This document shows, one piece after another, positions 16,999 through 25,722 of a stretch of DNA of 64,000 nt. The notes below the pieces were generated by a model. It was not told the origin of the DNA, did no database searches, and saw nothing but the letters and a program-made list of their open reading frames with translations. How positions within the stretch are numbered: the first letter of the stretch is position 1; the number at the start of each line of letters is the position of its first letter. Both the position numbers and the translations under genes were made by a program. Source of the stretch: CAYNHF01 sp964397045 (lineage in GTDB: Bacteria; Actinomycetota; Acidimicrobiia; Spongiisociales; UBA5794); contig CAYNHF010000016.1 in assembly GCA_964397045.1 (NCBI GenBank), positions 62,001-126,000 of the forward strand, read 5' to 3'.

Positions 16999-17625
16999 TC
17001 AGCCCAAGGTACGTTCGTATTGCCCGGTCGGAGTCTCCTCGAACCCCATGCGTCGCAGGTATTTGGCATGAGCCTCGGTGGGCGCTTCGGTCCGCAGAGT
17101 CTCCCAACCCCGCGCGACGAAGAAGTCCGCCCTGGTGTCGAAGAGATAGTTACCGACCTTGAAATCCCGGTAGCGCGGTATCGCGTAGTCCATCGTCACG
17201 TCGAGCGTGGCGTCTCCGGCCGGACGAGCAACGAACGCACCCGCAGGAACCATGTTGCGCAGCACCAGCAGGGTCACGTCCCCCACGTCCGCCAGGTACA
17301 CGAACCCTGGGAAGTACTTCTCGATATCTGCGCGATAGAAATCGAAGAACTCCGCGAGATACCGCGAGGTCGGAAGGACCTCCAGCACACTGAAGTACTC
17401 CCGATCGGTCCACGCCCGATAGAGGTAGAAACCGTGGATACCGATGATCACGAGGTTGGTCACCACCACCGGCGTAGCGCCGATCAGGACGCCGTACACG
17501 AGGAAGGTGATCGCACCTGCCAGGCCGACGAGGCGGAGCTTGAGCACCGACGTCATCGAGAGCGAAACGACCACCAACAACGAGCCGGCGTAGCCAACGA
17601 GGGTGTAGATCAACTCGGTATCCAT
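16999..17625 (-). CDS. Membrane protein: YgjV-like helices plus GNAT-like tail
   Basis: Residues 1-75 form three membrane helices (LIYTLVGYAGSLLVVVSLSM, LRLVGLAGAITFLVYGVLIG, PVVVTNLVIIGIHGFYLYRA) like those of YgjV/PnuC-related proteins. The rest is soluble and ends in HAKYLRRMGFEETPTGQYER, which looks like the last helix and strand of an acetyltransferase. I know similar proteins only as hypothetical. It starts at ATG 17625. It is convergent with the zinc-binding protein gene, with seven bases between them. Confidence 0.72.
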   Translation of the reverse strand: MDTELIYTLVGYAGSLLVVVSLSMTSVLKLRLVGLAGAITFLVYGVLIGATPVVVTNLVIIGIHGFYLYRAWTDREYFSVLEVLPTSRYLAEFFDFYRADIEKYFPGFVYLADVGDVTLLVLRNMVPAGAFVARPAGDATLDVTMDYAIPRYRDFKVGNYLFDTRADFFVARGWETLRTEAPTEAHAKYLRRMGFEETPTGQYERTLG

Positions 17626-17777
17626 TGCAGCGGGACCCTACCCGCCTCCCGGCTGTGCCTTGGTGGAACGTGCGCCTAGTCACCCAAAATGATCACTCCC
17701 TGGAATAAACCTGAGAGGCCAGCGCGGCGTGTAACCACGTGAACAGACACCACCACGTGCAACAAGCGGAGGAGATC

Positions 17778-19148
17778 ATGTACCGAAAACGCGGACTCGC
17801 AGTCCTCGTCCTGACATTCGTCGTCGTGCTCCTGGGTGGCGCAGCCATCGCAGGCGTTGGGGCCCTCTCGAACCAGGCTCCAACGGATGAGGCTGCGGCG
17901 CCTCAGCTTGCCGCGTCCACAGAAGCGACAGCAACAGCCCCCAAGGCTCCTCACCAGGAGCAACCGCAGAGCACGATCACAATCGTGAAGGAGCAGCAGA
18001 CCGCTGCAGTCTCTGGCGACGAACCAGCCAAAGAGCCTGCCGTCGCAGCAGACACCAAATCCGAGGTGGCGGCAGAACCCAGCGAGGTGAAGCCCGATCG
18101 CAGACTCGAACTTGTCGTCCTCTCCCCCAAGAACGAGACCAGCGTCTCCGAGCCCGTGATCAGAGTGAAGGGCCTCACCCATCCAGAGGCAACTGTGACG
18201 TTGGGCAGACAGCGGGCCGAGGCAGGACCAGACGGTCTCTGGATCATGCGGGTCGAGTTGGAGCCGGGAGACAACCGGCTGAAGTTCGTGGCCGAACTCG
18301 GAGATCAAACCGCAGAGGCCGGCCTCCTCGTTACCTACCGGAAGGTCGTCGACAAGCGATTCACTGCCAACCAGCGGTGGGAAGCAAGCGAAGAGAACCC
18401 GGCAACCAACGTGTACTACGGCACCGGCATTGCCGACACCAAGGTCACGGTTCGCTCCGCGCACGGCGGTGGGACCACCAAGGTGAACGAGCGTGGGAAT
18501 TGGGAGATCAAGGTCCGCTTCCCGGATGCACCGTGCAACGAGCCGTTCAAGGTGCGCGTCAGCGCCGCGACCGGCCAAAGCAAGGACTTTCGCATGAAGC
18601 GGCTGTGCCGCACCGACTCGACCTTCACCGCACATCAGCGGTGGGAACTCGTCGACGGTGAGCCGGTCGTCAACTCCTACTACGGCACGGCGAAGCCGAA
18701 CGCAGAAGTATGGGTCGGCTCCGACTTCGGCTCCGGGCATACCAAGGCAAGTGATGACGGCAAGTGGGAGCTCAGGGTCGAGTTCCCCAAGGCGCCCTGC
18801 AACGAACCCTTCCGGGTTGCGGCCGAGAGCGGAGACGCCCGCAAGGAATTCAAGATGAAACGGGTCTGCGAGCGGGATCACAAGTTCACTGCGAACCAGC
18901 AGTACGGCTCGTGCGGCGAAGCGGTCCCGTACGACGTCTTCTGGGGAACCGGCATCCCTGGCACCACGATCACGGCTCGTTCCGACTTCGGCGGCGGCAC
19001 CACGACCGTCGCAGAGAGCGGCGACTGGAAACTCACGGTGAAGTTCCCAGACGCCCCGCAGGGTGAAACGTTCAATGTTCTCGTCTCAGACGGAAAAGGC
19101 GCCGAAGCGGTGTTCAAGTTCACGAATACCGGCGGCGAAGACGGCTGA
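17778..19148 (+). CDS. Exported protein with Ig-like domain and three novel tandem repeats
   Basis: A signal or anchor helix (8-30) is followed by a Glu/Ala/Thr-rich stretch to about residue 108, a glucodextranase-B-like beta domain (about 110-188; LELVVLSPKNETSVSEPVIR) and three repeats of about 80 residues at 195-277, 283-364 and 370-449. Each repeat opens with FTANQ/FTAHQ, carries a YYGT or FWGT turn and ends in FPxAP. The first two hold a Cys pair (253/277 and 341/364) that could form disulfides; the third has lost it. GGAGGAG precedes ATG at 17778. The protein is probably on the cell surface. I know no function for the repeat. Confidence 0.8.
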   Translation: MYRKRGLAVLVLTFVVVLLGGAAIAGVGALSNQAPTDEAAAPQLAASTEATATAPKAPHQEQPQSTITIVKEQQTAAVSGDEPAKEPAVAADTKSEVAAEPSEVKPDRRLELVVLSPKNETSVSEPVIRVKGLTHPEATVTLGRQRAEAGPDGLWIMRVELEPGDNRLKFVAELGDQTAEAGLLVTYRKVVDKRFTANQRWEASEENPATNVYYGTGIADTKVTVRSAHGGGTTKVNERGNWEIKVRFPDAPCNEPFKVRVSAATGQSKDFRMKRLCRTDSTFTAHQRWELVDGEPVVNSYYGTAKPNAEVWVGSDFGSGHTKASDDGKWELRVEFPKAPCNEPFRVAAESGDARKEFKMKRVCERDHKFTANQQYGSCGEAVPYDVFWGTGIPGTTITARSDFGGGTTTVAESGDWKLTVKFPDAPQGETFNVLVSDGKGAEAVFKFTNTGGEDG

Positions 19149-19201
19149 GCCGGAGACGTCTTTCGCGCCTCTCCTGCGCCAACGGATGAGGCAACGCTCG
19201 G

Positions 19202-19223
19202 AGCCCGGGTCCTCCCCCGGGCT
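19202..19223. terminator. Short GC hairpin after the repeat protein
   Basis: AGCCCGGG and CCCGGGCT form an 8-bp stem around TCCTCC, 53 bases beyond the stop. Terminator function is plausible but not certain. Confidence 0.4.
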
Positions 19224-19345
19224 TCAGCGCGTGCCATGCCTCGTCACCGCGGCGAAGGCACCATCTGTGAACAGAAGCGAAACTCGCCATCGGCCGGAAC
19301 AGAGTCGAGGTGAGTACCGTTGCACCCGTGGACAGAGGAGTTGAC

Positions 19346-20002
19346 ATGGCAGGATTGTTCGCCCGCAAAAGCACCGAGGTGCTCAGGCCAGAAACGGCAC
19401 TCGCCGACAGAGAATCTCCCGTTGAGGTCTCCGGGCTTCACTACGTCAACGCCAGTTCCTACCTTCCACCATTCCCTGAGGAAACGGAACGGGCGGTTTT
19501 TGGGATGGGGTGTTTCTGGGGCGCCGAGCGCCTGTTCTGGAAGCTACCGGGTGTGGTCACCACCGGGGTCGGTTATGCGGGGGGTCACACTCGCCATGCG
19601 ACCTATTCGGATGTCTGCTCTGGAGAGACCGGGCACGCCGAGGTCGTCCTCGTTGTGTACGACGCCGACCAAATCACGTTCGCCGATCTACTCCGGGTGT
19701 TCTGGGAAGAACACGACCCCACACAGGGAATGCGTCAGGGCAACGACGTTGGCACGCAATATCGTTCCGCCATCTATTGGGGTTCGGAGAAGCAGCACCT
19801 GGCAGCAGAGGCAAGCCGGACGCGCTATCAGGCTCGACTCACGGTTGCCGGCAAGGGAACGATCACCACCGAGATCGCCCCGGCCGGGGAGTTCTTCTAT
19901 GCCGAGGAACACCACCAGCAGTATCTGGGCAAGAACCCGAACGGTTATTGCGGCCTCGCCGGAACCGGCGTCAGCTGCCGATCAGGCCTCGAGGTAGATT
20001 GA
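19346..20002 (+). CDS. msrA: Peptide methionine sulfoxide reductase A
   Basis: The active-site motif FGMGCFWGAERLFW (Cys56), then GVGYAGGHT, YSDVCSGETGHAEVV and the C-terminal DVGTQYRSAIY and AEEHHQQYL are all MsrA signatures. It reduces the S form of methionine sulfoxide in proteins or free. Two cysteines at the C-terminus (GYCGLAGTGVSCRSG) are the likely resolving residues. AGAGGAG stands five bases before ATG at 19346; a GTG at 19310 would add 12 residues. It lies alone between the repeat protein and a PLD_N/SHOCT gene. At 218 residues it is of normal length. Confidence 0.95.
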   Translation: MAGLFARKSTEVLRPETALADRESPVEVSGLHYVNASSYLPPFPEETERAVFGMGCFWGAERLFWKLPGVVTTGVGYAGGHTRHATYSDVCSGETGHAEVVLVVYDADQITFADLLRVFWEEHDPTQGMRQGNDVGTQYRSAIYWGSEKQHLAAEASRTRYQARLTVAGKGTITTEIAPAGEFFYAEEHHQQYLGKNPNGYCGLAGTGVSCRSGLEVD

Positions 20003-20038
20003 CCGGATTGCTGTGAGGACGACTCAGCCCACCTGCGA

Positions 20039-20380
20039 CTAGCCGAGCGTCCGGTCGTACAGCACACTCGACTTCGCGTGCCCATACTCCTCGTCGCTGA
20101 TTGCCCCCTTGTCGTGTAGGTCCTTCAATTGGCTGAGGTCCTGGGCCACACTCTGGTCGTAGGGAACCTTCATCGGTTCACCGGCGACCGGGGCTTTCGG
20201 CCGGAAGATGAGATAGACCACCACGCCGACTACAGGCACCAGCACGATGGCCAGCAGCCACAATGCCTTGGCAACTCCCGAGAGATCGTGCCGCCTGAAC
20301 AGATCGAATACTGCGGCCACCCAGATGATGGCGAGCGGGATAAACACGACGAGCAGCAAGAAGAATTCCCAAAAGTCCAC
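20039..20380 (-). CDS. PLDc_N / SHOCT domain membrane protein
   Basis: Two membrane helices (FFLLLVVFIPLAIIWVAAVF and ALWLLAIVLVPVVGVVVYLI) with the charged FDLFRRHDLSG between them are the phospholipase-D-nuclease N-terminal (PLDc_N) module. The C-terminal LKDLHDKGAISDEEYGHAKS is a SHOCT motif, a short oligomerisation helix pair. The start is the second of two GTGs (20380), placed 6-7 bases after GGAGG; the first (20386) is too close to it. The function is unknown. It is divergent from the lipoprotein gene that follows. Confidence 0.82.
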   Translation of the reverse strand: MDFWEFFLLLVVFIPLAIIWVAAVFDLFRRHDLSGVAKALWLLAIVLVPVVGVVVYLIFRPKAPVAGEPMKVPYDQSVAQDLSQLKDLHDKGAISDEEYGHAKSSVLYDRTLG

Positions 20381-20475
20381 TGACACCCTCCGTTGAGCGC
20401 TGTAGTAGATGACCATAACCCCTGTCGCCTTTGATGTGCCAGAATGCGGGCGTTCCCGTACCTGGAGGCGACATC

Positions 20476-21342
20476 GTGAAGCTCTGGATTCGATCGCTGG
20501 CACTCGTCGGCGCGTTCATGGCGACCTTGCTGCTCGCTGCATGCAGCGACGTCGGCAGTGGCATCAGCACCTCCGAAGGCGGCGATCGCACGACTACCAC
20601 GGCCGAGGAAGTGGCAACGACCACTACCGCGGCACCCGAAACCACCACAACCCGCGCGCCGGAAACCACCACAACGATCGGCACGGGCACCACCACCGCC
20701 GCCGACTCGGCCGATGCAGCAGAAGAGTCGAATACCGGACTCTTCATCGTCCTCGGCATCATCCTGCTCGTGGTGGTGATCATCGCCATCAATGCCTCGC
20801 GCCGCAGCAAGCGTGCCGAAGCTGCCGCAGCCGGCACGGCGGTAGCCGCGGATACCGCCCCTGCCTGGAAAGCAACCGCCGACCAGGCATACTCTCAGAC
20901 GCGTTGGCTGTACGAAAACCTCACTCCGGAGATCGGCCAGTGGCGAGGCGACTCGCTCCACGCGGGCGCCGATTCTGGCGGAGAGCAGACATCCGACGGA
21001 GCCTCAGCTCACCGACAGACCTGGAACCAGTTGGGCACCCAGATGACGGCAGCCACGAACACGCTCTACAGCCTTGAACCTCAGGTGAGCCCTTCATCGC
21101 AGCCGGTGGTCCGATCGGTCATCGACAACCTGAACCGCACTCGAACCGCCGTGGATGATGTCGCGTCTGCCAGGCTCGCCGTGGATCAGGCAACCGACGC
21201 GTTGCAGGCAGATTCGGGTAATCAGCGCTTGCAGCAAGACCAGGCTGCCGCCAACGACCACGAGAACCAGTCGGTGCAAACCCTGAACGGCAGCCGGACC
21301 GTCCTCCAAGGGGCGCTGGCCAACCTCGCGGCCTTGCAGTAG
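20476..21342 (+). CDS. Lipoprotein-signal protein with Thr-rich linker and internal membrane helix
   Basis: GTG at 20476 follows GGAGG. The N-terminus has a lipobox (FMATLLLAACSD; Cys24), then a Thr-rich linker (about residues 40-80), a second strong membrane helix (TGLFIVLGIILLVVVIIAIN) followed by RRSKR, and a 180-residue helical C-terminal part (DQATDALQADSGNQRLQQDQ). By the positive-inside rule the C-terminal part would be cytoplasmic while the lipid anchor is outside, an odd double anchoring. I do not recognise the helical domain. Confidence 0.72.
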   Translation: MKLWIRSLALVGAFMATLLLAACSDVGSGISTSEGGDRTTTTAEEVATTTTAAPETTTTRAPETTTTIGTGTTTAADSADAAEESNTGLFIVLGIILLVVVIIAINASRRSKRAEAAAAGTAVAADTAPAWKATADQAYSQTRWLYENLTPEIGQWRGDSLHAGADSGGEQTSDGASAHRQTWNQLGTQMTAATNTLYSLEPQVSPSSQPVVRSVIDNLNRTRTAVDDVASARLAVDQATDALQADSGNQRLQQDQAAANDHENQSVQTLNGSRTVLQGALANLAALQ

Positions 21343-21404
21343 CCCCGGAACACTCGCCCGAGCAACGGTGACCCGCCGAGCTACAAACCAGCAGGCCCGT
21401 GAAT

Positions 21405-21436
21405 GAATCCGGCTCGCCTTACAGCGAGCCGGATTC
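21405..21436. terminator. Strong bidirectional hairpin between convergent genes
   Basis: GAATCCGGCTCGC and GCGAGCCGGATTC form a perfect 13-bp stem around CTTACA. It lies between the stops of the genes ending at 21342 (+) and 21467 (-), so it can serve both. Confidence 0.75.
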
Positions 21437-21466
21437 CGGGATCATTCGGTTCGAGCTGGTCTGTCG

Positions 21467-21850
21467 CTAGCCCGCTTCCACCTCGCCGCCGTGCACGGTC
21501 AGCCCGTAGATCACGAGGGACGCCAGCACCATCATCGTGACCGACCACCACGGATAGGCGCTCAACGACAGGAACGCCGAAACCAAGCCCAAGGTCGCAA
21601 TGACCACGCCGGCAACCGTCGCCCATGTTTGGCCGGACAGAATGCCCCAACCGGCGAACAACTCCAGCACGCCGATGAGGAGCAGGATCCAGCCCCAGGT
21701 CGTGAAGTCGAAGAACACGAGGCTGCCCTCGTTCGTGAGCGCCACCCAGTCACTGTTCGCCAACAGCACCAGTCCGTAGATCACATTGAGCGTTCCCAAG
21801 ATTGCCATCATGACCGCGGCGTAGGTGACCCACCCGCTAGTCGTCTTCAT
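21467..21850 (-). CDS. DUF7144-type four-helix membrane protein
   Basis: The 127-residue protein has four membrane helices with WVTYAAVMMAILGTLNVIYG, DFTTWGWILLLIGVLELFAG and GWGILSGQTWATVAGV, the pattern of the actinobacterial DUF7144 family. These proteins are common in actinobacteria and have no known activity. ATG at 21850 (MKTTSGWVTY) matches family starts; the longer frame upstream overlaps the ArsR gene. It may be co-transcribed with that ArsR gene, since both lie on the same strand with 76 bases between them. Confidence 0.82.
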   Translation of the reverse strand: MKTTSGWVTYAAVMMAILGTLNVIYGLVLLANSDWVALTNEGSLVFFDFTTWGWILLLIGVLELFAGWGILSGQTWATVAGVVIATLGLVSAFLSLSAYPWWSVTMMVLASLVIYGLTVHGGEVEAG

Positions 21851-21926
21851 CGTCGTCCCCAAAGGGCACCTCCCGGTCGAGTGAACTATCCAGAGCCTAC
21901 GGCGCAGCAGCGGGGAATCGCCGGAT

Positions 21927-22265
21927 TTATTGCTGTGGTTTGGCGATGAGGGGCACCGCCGTGGCACCGGCATACGTCGGTGCAAAGTTCGCCATCAGCA
22001 TGTCGCAGCACACAGTGAAGTTCTCCTCGTTCAGGGTGTAGAAGCGCTGGCGCCCCTCCCTCCGTACGGTGACGAGGTCTGCGGCCTCCAGGATCTTGAG
22101 GTGGTGACTCACCGTGGGCTGGCTCACCTTGCCCCCCAGCTCGCCGACGGTGGCGTTCACGCTCAACCATTGGCAGCACAGAAGTTGCATGATTTCTTGG
22201 CGGGTCTCGTCTGCCATCGCTTTCGCGAAAGCAACGGCATCGACCTCTGAAGGTGTGATCGGCAT
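21927..22265 (-). CDS. ArsR/SmtB-family regulator with paired cysteines
   Basis: The winged-helix motif VSQPTVSHHLKILEAADLV is typical of ArsR/SmtB. Two CC pairs, at residues 30-31 (LLCCQWLSV, in helix alpha-3 position) and 86-87 (TVCCDMLM), could bind thiophilic metals or arsenite. Such repressors leave DNA when the ligand binds. The likely targets are itself and the DUF7144 gene downstream; an ArsM gene with ArsR-like boxes lies 14 kb away. The start ATG at 22265 fits the family length (112 residues). Confidence 0.88.
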   Translation of the reverse strand: MPITPSEVDAVAFAKAMADETRQEIMQLLCCQWLSVNATVGELGGKVSQPTVSHHLKILEAADLVTVRREGRQRFYTLNEENFTVCCDMLMANFAPTYAGATAVPLIAKPQQ

Positions 22266-22403
22266 TGTGGCGAGTATATCGACGTTCGTCTATGAACGGG
22301 TCATCCGCCGGAGGTCGAGGCGGAATAGAAGGGGAACCAGCCACTCTGTAGCATGCCCATCGCACGTCTCGAGGTGGGACGTCATACAGCTCAGGGAGGG
22401 ATC

Positions 22404-22787
22404 GTGGTTCAGGAATTCAAGGACTTCATCTTGCGGGGCAATCTCATCGAGATGGCGACTGCCTTTGTGATGGGTGTCGCGTTCGCCGCGCTCATGGGGT
22501 CCTTCGTCAACGATCTCGTGATGCCGATCATCGCCGCGATCTTCGGCGAAGCCGACTTCGGCGACCTGACGTTCACCATCAACAATTCCGTCTTCTACTA
22601 CGGGAACTTCCTCACCGCGTTGGTGGTCTTCCTCACGACCGCTCTGGCATTGTTCCTCTTTGTCATCAAGCCCTACAACGCCTATCAGGCGCGGGCCGAG
22701 GCAGCAGGCGGGGAGGAGGAAGCGGCCCCGGAAGAGGACATCCAACTGCTCACCGAGATCCGAGACGCACTGGTTCGAAAGACCTGA
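22404..22787 (+). CDS. mscL: Large-conductance mechanosensitive channel MscL
   Basis: The start is GTG at 22404, behind GGGAGGG. The 127-residue product opens with VQEFKDFILRGNLIEMATAF, the amphipathic N-terminal helix and first membrane helix of MscL, followed by FVNDLVMPIIAAIFG, a periplasmic loop, a second helix (LVVFLTTALALFLFVIKPYN) and the cytoplasmic bundle ending DIQLLTEIRDALVRK. The channel releases solutes on hypo-osmotic shock. It stands alone, divergent from the ArsR gene and 79 bases before the M23 peptidase gene. Confidence 0.96.
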   Translation: MVQEFKDFILRGNLIEMATAFVMGVAFAALMGSFVNDLVMPIIAAIFGEADFGDLTFTINNSVFYYGNFLTALVVFLTTALALFLFVIKPYNAYQARAEAAGGEEEAAPEEDIQLLTEIRDALVRKT

Positions 22788-22866
22788 CCCACCTTGGGCC
22801 CACCCGGCTTCTGCGATGCGTTTGGATTGTGTTAAGCCCGAGAACGCGTATAGCCTGGCGCCACTG

Positions 22867-24039
22867 ATGCGCACCCGCTGGCGTCGTCACGCGCTACTTC
22901 TCGTCTCTCTCACGCTGCTGTTCGCCACAGTGGCCGTTTCAGGCGCGTCTGCCCAGACCAAGAAAGACGTCGAAAAAGCAGAGGCGGCCAAGGAGCGGGC
23001 ATATCAGGAGCTCGTCGACACGCAGCGAGAACTCAACGCGGCAATGAACGCCTATGAGGACGTGGCCGAACAGGTCTTCGAGGTGTCATACCGACTCGAC
23101 CGGCTCGATGCTCGAATCGATCAGGACCAGGATGCGGCGGCAGAGCTGCGTGCTACGGCGCAAGCGCTCGTCGTCGAGGCCTACATGAACGGCAGCTCCG
23201 CAAGCTCCGTCACCGTGGCGCTCGAGGCAGACTCGATCCAGGATGTGGTCACCAGCCAAGCTCTGTACGAGCGAGCCAACGAACTCAGCGTTTCGACGCT
23301 CGACCGGCTCGACTCGGTGAGTCGCGAGCTCGATCGCCTCAGCTCCGACCTGGAGGAGGACCAGGAGGAACTCGGCAGACTCGAGATCATCGCAGAGCGA
23401 GCCCTCATCCGCGTCGAGGAGCTGCTCGCCAAGTCCACGGCGACGTACGAGCGGAAGGATGATGCCGCCAAAGCCGCAGTCGCCAGGTACGAAGCCGAAC
23501 AGGCACGCAGGCGGGCAGCCGAGGCGGCGCGTCGAGCTCGCGAGGAAGCAGCCAGGAAGGCGGCTGCCGCTCGCGCCAGCAGTGGCGGCGGCACCGCGGC
23601 CCCCAGGGGTGGGAGCGGCGGGGGAGGTAGCACCGTCTATGGATACCTGCGTTGCCCTTCAGGGACTCCGATGGCGTTCCGGGATACGTGGGGCGCTCCA
23701 CGATCGGGTGGCAGGAGCCACAAGGGCACAGACATCTTTGCGTCCAGGGGAACCCGGGTTTTTGCCGTCACGGACGGCCGGGTCAGGATCAGCAACGGCG
23801 GGCTCGGCGGCAAGTCAGTCTGGCTGTACGGGTCCGACGGGAATGCGTACTACTACGCACACCTGGACAGCTGGCAGGTAGCAAATGGAGCCAGGGTGAG
23901 CCAGGGGGACATCGTTGCCACAGTCGGCAACACCGGGAATGCTCGTGGTGGCGCGAACCACACCCACTTCCAACTCCACCCAGGCGGCGGATCTCCCCGC
24001 AACCCCTACCCCACCCTCGCCGCCATCTGTAACCGCTGA
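22867..24039 (+). CDS. Exported coiled-coil M23 endopeptidase (EnvC/NlpD-like)
   Basis: The 390-residue product has a signal peptide (about 1-31), a long coiled coil (about 32-225) with Ala/Arg-rich heptads, a Gly-rich linker, and an M23 domain. The zinc ligands are visible in SHKGTDIFASRG (H...D) and HTHFQLHPGG, and YYAHLDSW is the third motif. Such proteins cut peptidoglycan cross-links, or activate amidases when ligands are lost; here the ligands are kept, so it should be active. ATG at 22867 gives the signal peptide. It resembles cell-division hydrolase regulators. Confidence 0.9.
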   Translation: MRTRWRRHALLLVSLTLLFATVAVSGASAQTKKDVEKAEAAKERAYQELVDTQRELNAAMNAYEDVAEQVFEVSYRLDRLDARIDQDQDAAAELRATAQALVVEAYMNGSSASSVTVALEADSIQDVVTSQALYERANELSVSTLDRLDSVSRELDRLSSDLEEDQEELGRLEIIAERALIRVEELLAKSTATYERKDDAAKAAVARYEAEQARRRAAEAARRAREEAARKAAAARASSGGGTAAPRGGSGGGGSTVYGYLRCPSGTPMAFRDTWGAPRSGGRSHKGTDIFASRGTRVFAVTDGRVRISNGGLGGKSVWLYGSDGNAYYYAHLDSWQVANGARVSQGDIVATVGNTGNARGGANHTHFQLHPGGGSPRNPYPTLAAICNR

Positions 24040-24086
24040 CCGAGCCCGTTCTTCAGCGCGGGGCCCGATGCCCCAGCCGCAAGGGC

Positions 24087-25568
24087 TCAATCGGCAAAGG
24101 AGACCAGATCGTCGGGATCCGTGATCAGCCTCGATCCGGATTCTCCGGTAGTCACCAGCTCGAAGGACGCGTCGGTCAGATCCACCGTGAGCTTCACACC
24201 ATGCCCCGAGGCTCGCCAGCTCATCGAGATGACGTGGTTCGCAGTGTCGTGCAGTGTCCAGCGTCCAGCGAAGGCAGGATGCGCGTTGCGCAAGCGAATC
24301 AGCCCGAGCAGCCGGCGCACCACAGGACGGTCGAATGCCGCAACGACCTCAGACGGCGAGTATCGGTGACGGTTGATATCGCGTCCTTCCCCGCTTCTGG
24401 CGAGCAACTCCATGTCGTTGCTGCCCGCCAGCAAGCCGACGTAGTAGATCTGCGGTATGCCGGGGATGAACAGCTGGATCGCCCGAGCGAGCCAGTATTG
24501 CCGTTCGTCGGCACCGAGAGCGTCGTAGTACGTGCAGTTGACCTGGTAGAGATCGAGGTTCGAGGCGGCATGCCCGGTGGCCGCCCTGCTCTCGCCACGG
24601 CTGTTGCCATGAATTGCCTCGACCAGTGAGTCGATCTGGTCCGGGGTGAGCAAGCCCGCCCTGGCACCGTCTGATCCGACGTCGACGATGCCGATCCCGT
24701 CGTGAGTATCGAGGACCGTGATCGCGTTCCGAGGACGGATGTCGAGCCATCGATGCAGTGGCCTCCCGTCGCCTGTGATGAGTGCGTGCAGCGTCAGCGG
24801 TGGCAACGCGAAGTCGTACACCCAGTCCACCCGACCGGCAACATCGATTTGAACATCATGATGGGAGTGAACCTCACCAAGGACTTCGAGTCCGAAAGCG
24901 TGACATCGATCACGGAGCTCATCGATGAAGCGCAGAGTCTCGGGCGTCATGAAACAGCTGGTGCCCGGCGTCTTCACGGCATAGCCCACGGCATCGAGCC
25001 GCACCGCCTTCACGCCGGCCGCCGCAAGTCTGCTCAGGATCGAGTCGAAGTAGGCCGACGTTGCCACGTCGTGCACATCGAGATCGATCTGCTCGCTCGT
25101 GAACGTCGTCCACATCATTCGGATCGTTCCGTCCGCAAACCGCAGGGCTGTGAACGGGGCACCGGGTCGAGGCCGATAGATGAGGCCGAGCTCGGCCGGC
25201 GAAGCGCCCTCCGGGAATACCCGCTCGCGGGTGAGGAACAACCCGGCGTGGTCAGAGGCCTCGCCGTTGGCAACAAAGTCCCGAAACTGCCGGGATGCCG
25301 TTGAAATATGATTGACGATGAGGTCGGCCGTCACCTCGAACTCGTTTGCCAATTTCGCGATGTCCGCCCACGTTCCGAGGGAAGCGTCGACTCGAGTGTG
25401 ATCGGTCGGATCGAAACCCGCGTCTGCCCCATCGATCGGTGTGAAGAACGGCAATACGTGTACGCCACCGAACAACCCTGCGAGCGGACCTCGCAAGAGT
25501 TGGGTGAGGCCAGCAAGGCTTCCGCCAAACCGATCGGCGTACGCGATCAGTTGCGTGACGTTCCGCAT
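24087..25568 (-). CDS. Sucrose phosphorylase (GH13 subfamily 18)
   Basis: From ATG 25568 the 493-residue protein aligns with Bifidobacterium sucrose phosphorylase without offset at the catalytic residues as I remember them: nucleophile Asp192 (AVRLDAVGY), acid/base Glu232 (EVLGEVHSH) and stabiliser Asp290 (VLDTHDGIG). NLDLYQVNCTYYDALG, GIPQIYYVGLLAG and GRDINRHRYS are also typical. The enzyme splits sucrose with phosphate to glucose-1-phosphate and fructose. Glucosylglycerol or sucrose-6-phosphate phosphorylases are relatives that cannot be fully excluded. GAGGAG lies upstream of the start. No sugar transporter or regulator is next to it. Confidence 0.9.
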   Translation of the reverse strand: MRNVTQLIAYADRFGGSLAGLTQLLRGPLAGLFGGVHVLPFFTPIDGADAGFDPTDHTRVDASLGTWADIAKLANEFEVTADLIVNHISTASRQFRDFVANGEASDHAGLFLTRERVFPEGASPAELGLIYRPRPGAPFTALRFADGTIRMMWTTFTSEQIDLDVHDVATSAYFDSILSRLAAAGVKAVRLDAVGYAVKTPGTSCFMTPETLRFIDELRDRCHAFGLEVLGEVHSHHDVQIDVAGRVDWVYDFALPPLTLHALITGDGRPLHRWLDIRPRNAITVLDTHDGIGIVDVGSDGARAGLLTPDQIDSLVEAIHGNSRGESRAATGHAASNLDLYQVNCTYYDALGADERQYWLARAIQLFIPGIPQIYYVGLLAGSNDMELLARSGEGRDINRHRYSPSEVVAAFDRPVVRRLLGLIRLRNAHPAFAGRWTLHDTANHVISMSWRASGHGVKLTVDLTDASFELVTTGESGSRLITDPDDLVSFAD

Positions 25569-25722
25569 GACGCCCGACTCCTCTTCTTTGGTCGACGGCG
25601 CCCCGATTCTGCCATGGCTGTTGGTGCCGTACCCGCGTTCGAAGACCGACCGAGTCGTCAGATAGTTGGTCAAGGTTTCCCCGCGAGACGCCGTAGAGAC
25701 TCAGGAGCACATCGGAGAACGA

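Noticed and set aside
20610..20700. Second ACC-rich tract as a DNA repeat element
   Set aside because: Again a coding Thr linker, in the lipoprotein at 20476.
24087..25568. GH13 enzyme as an alpha-amylase or trehalose synthase
   Set aside because: Catalytic residue numbering and loops follow sucrose phosphorylase, and the conserved His/Asp motifs of amylases are absent.
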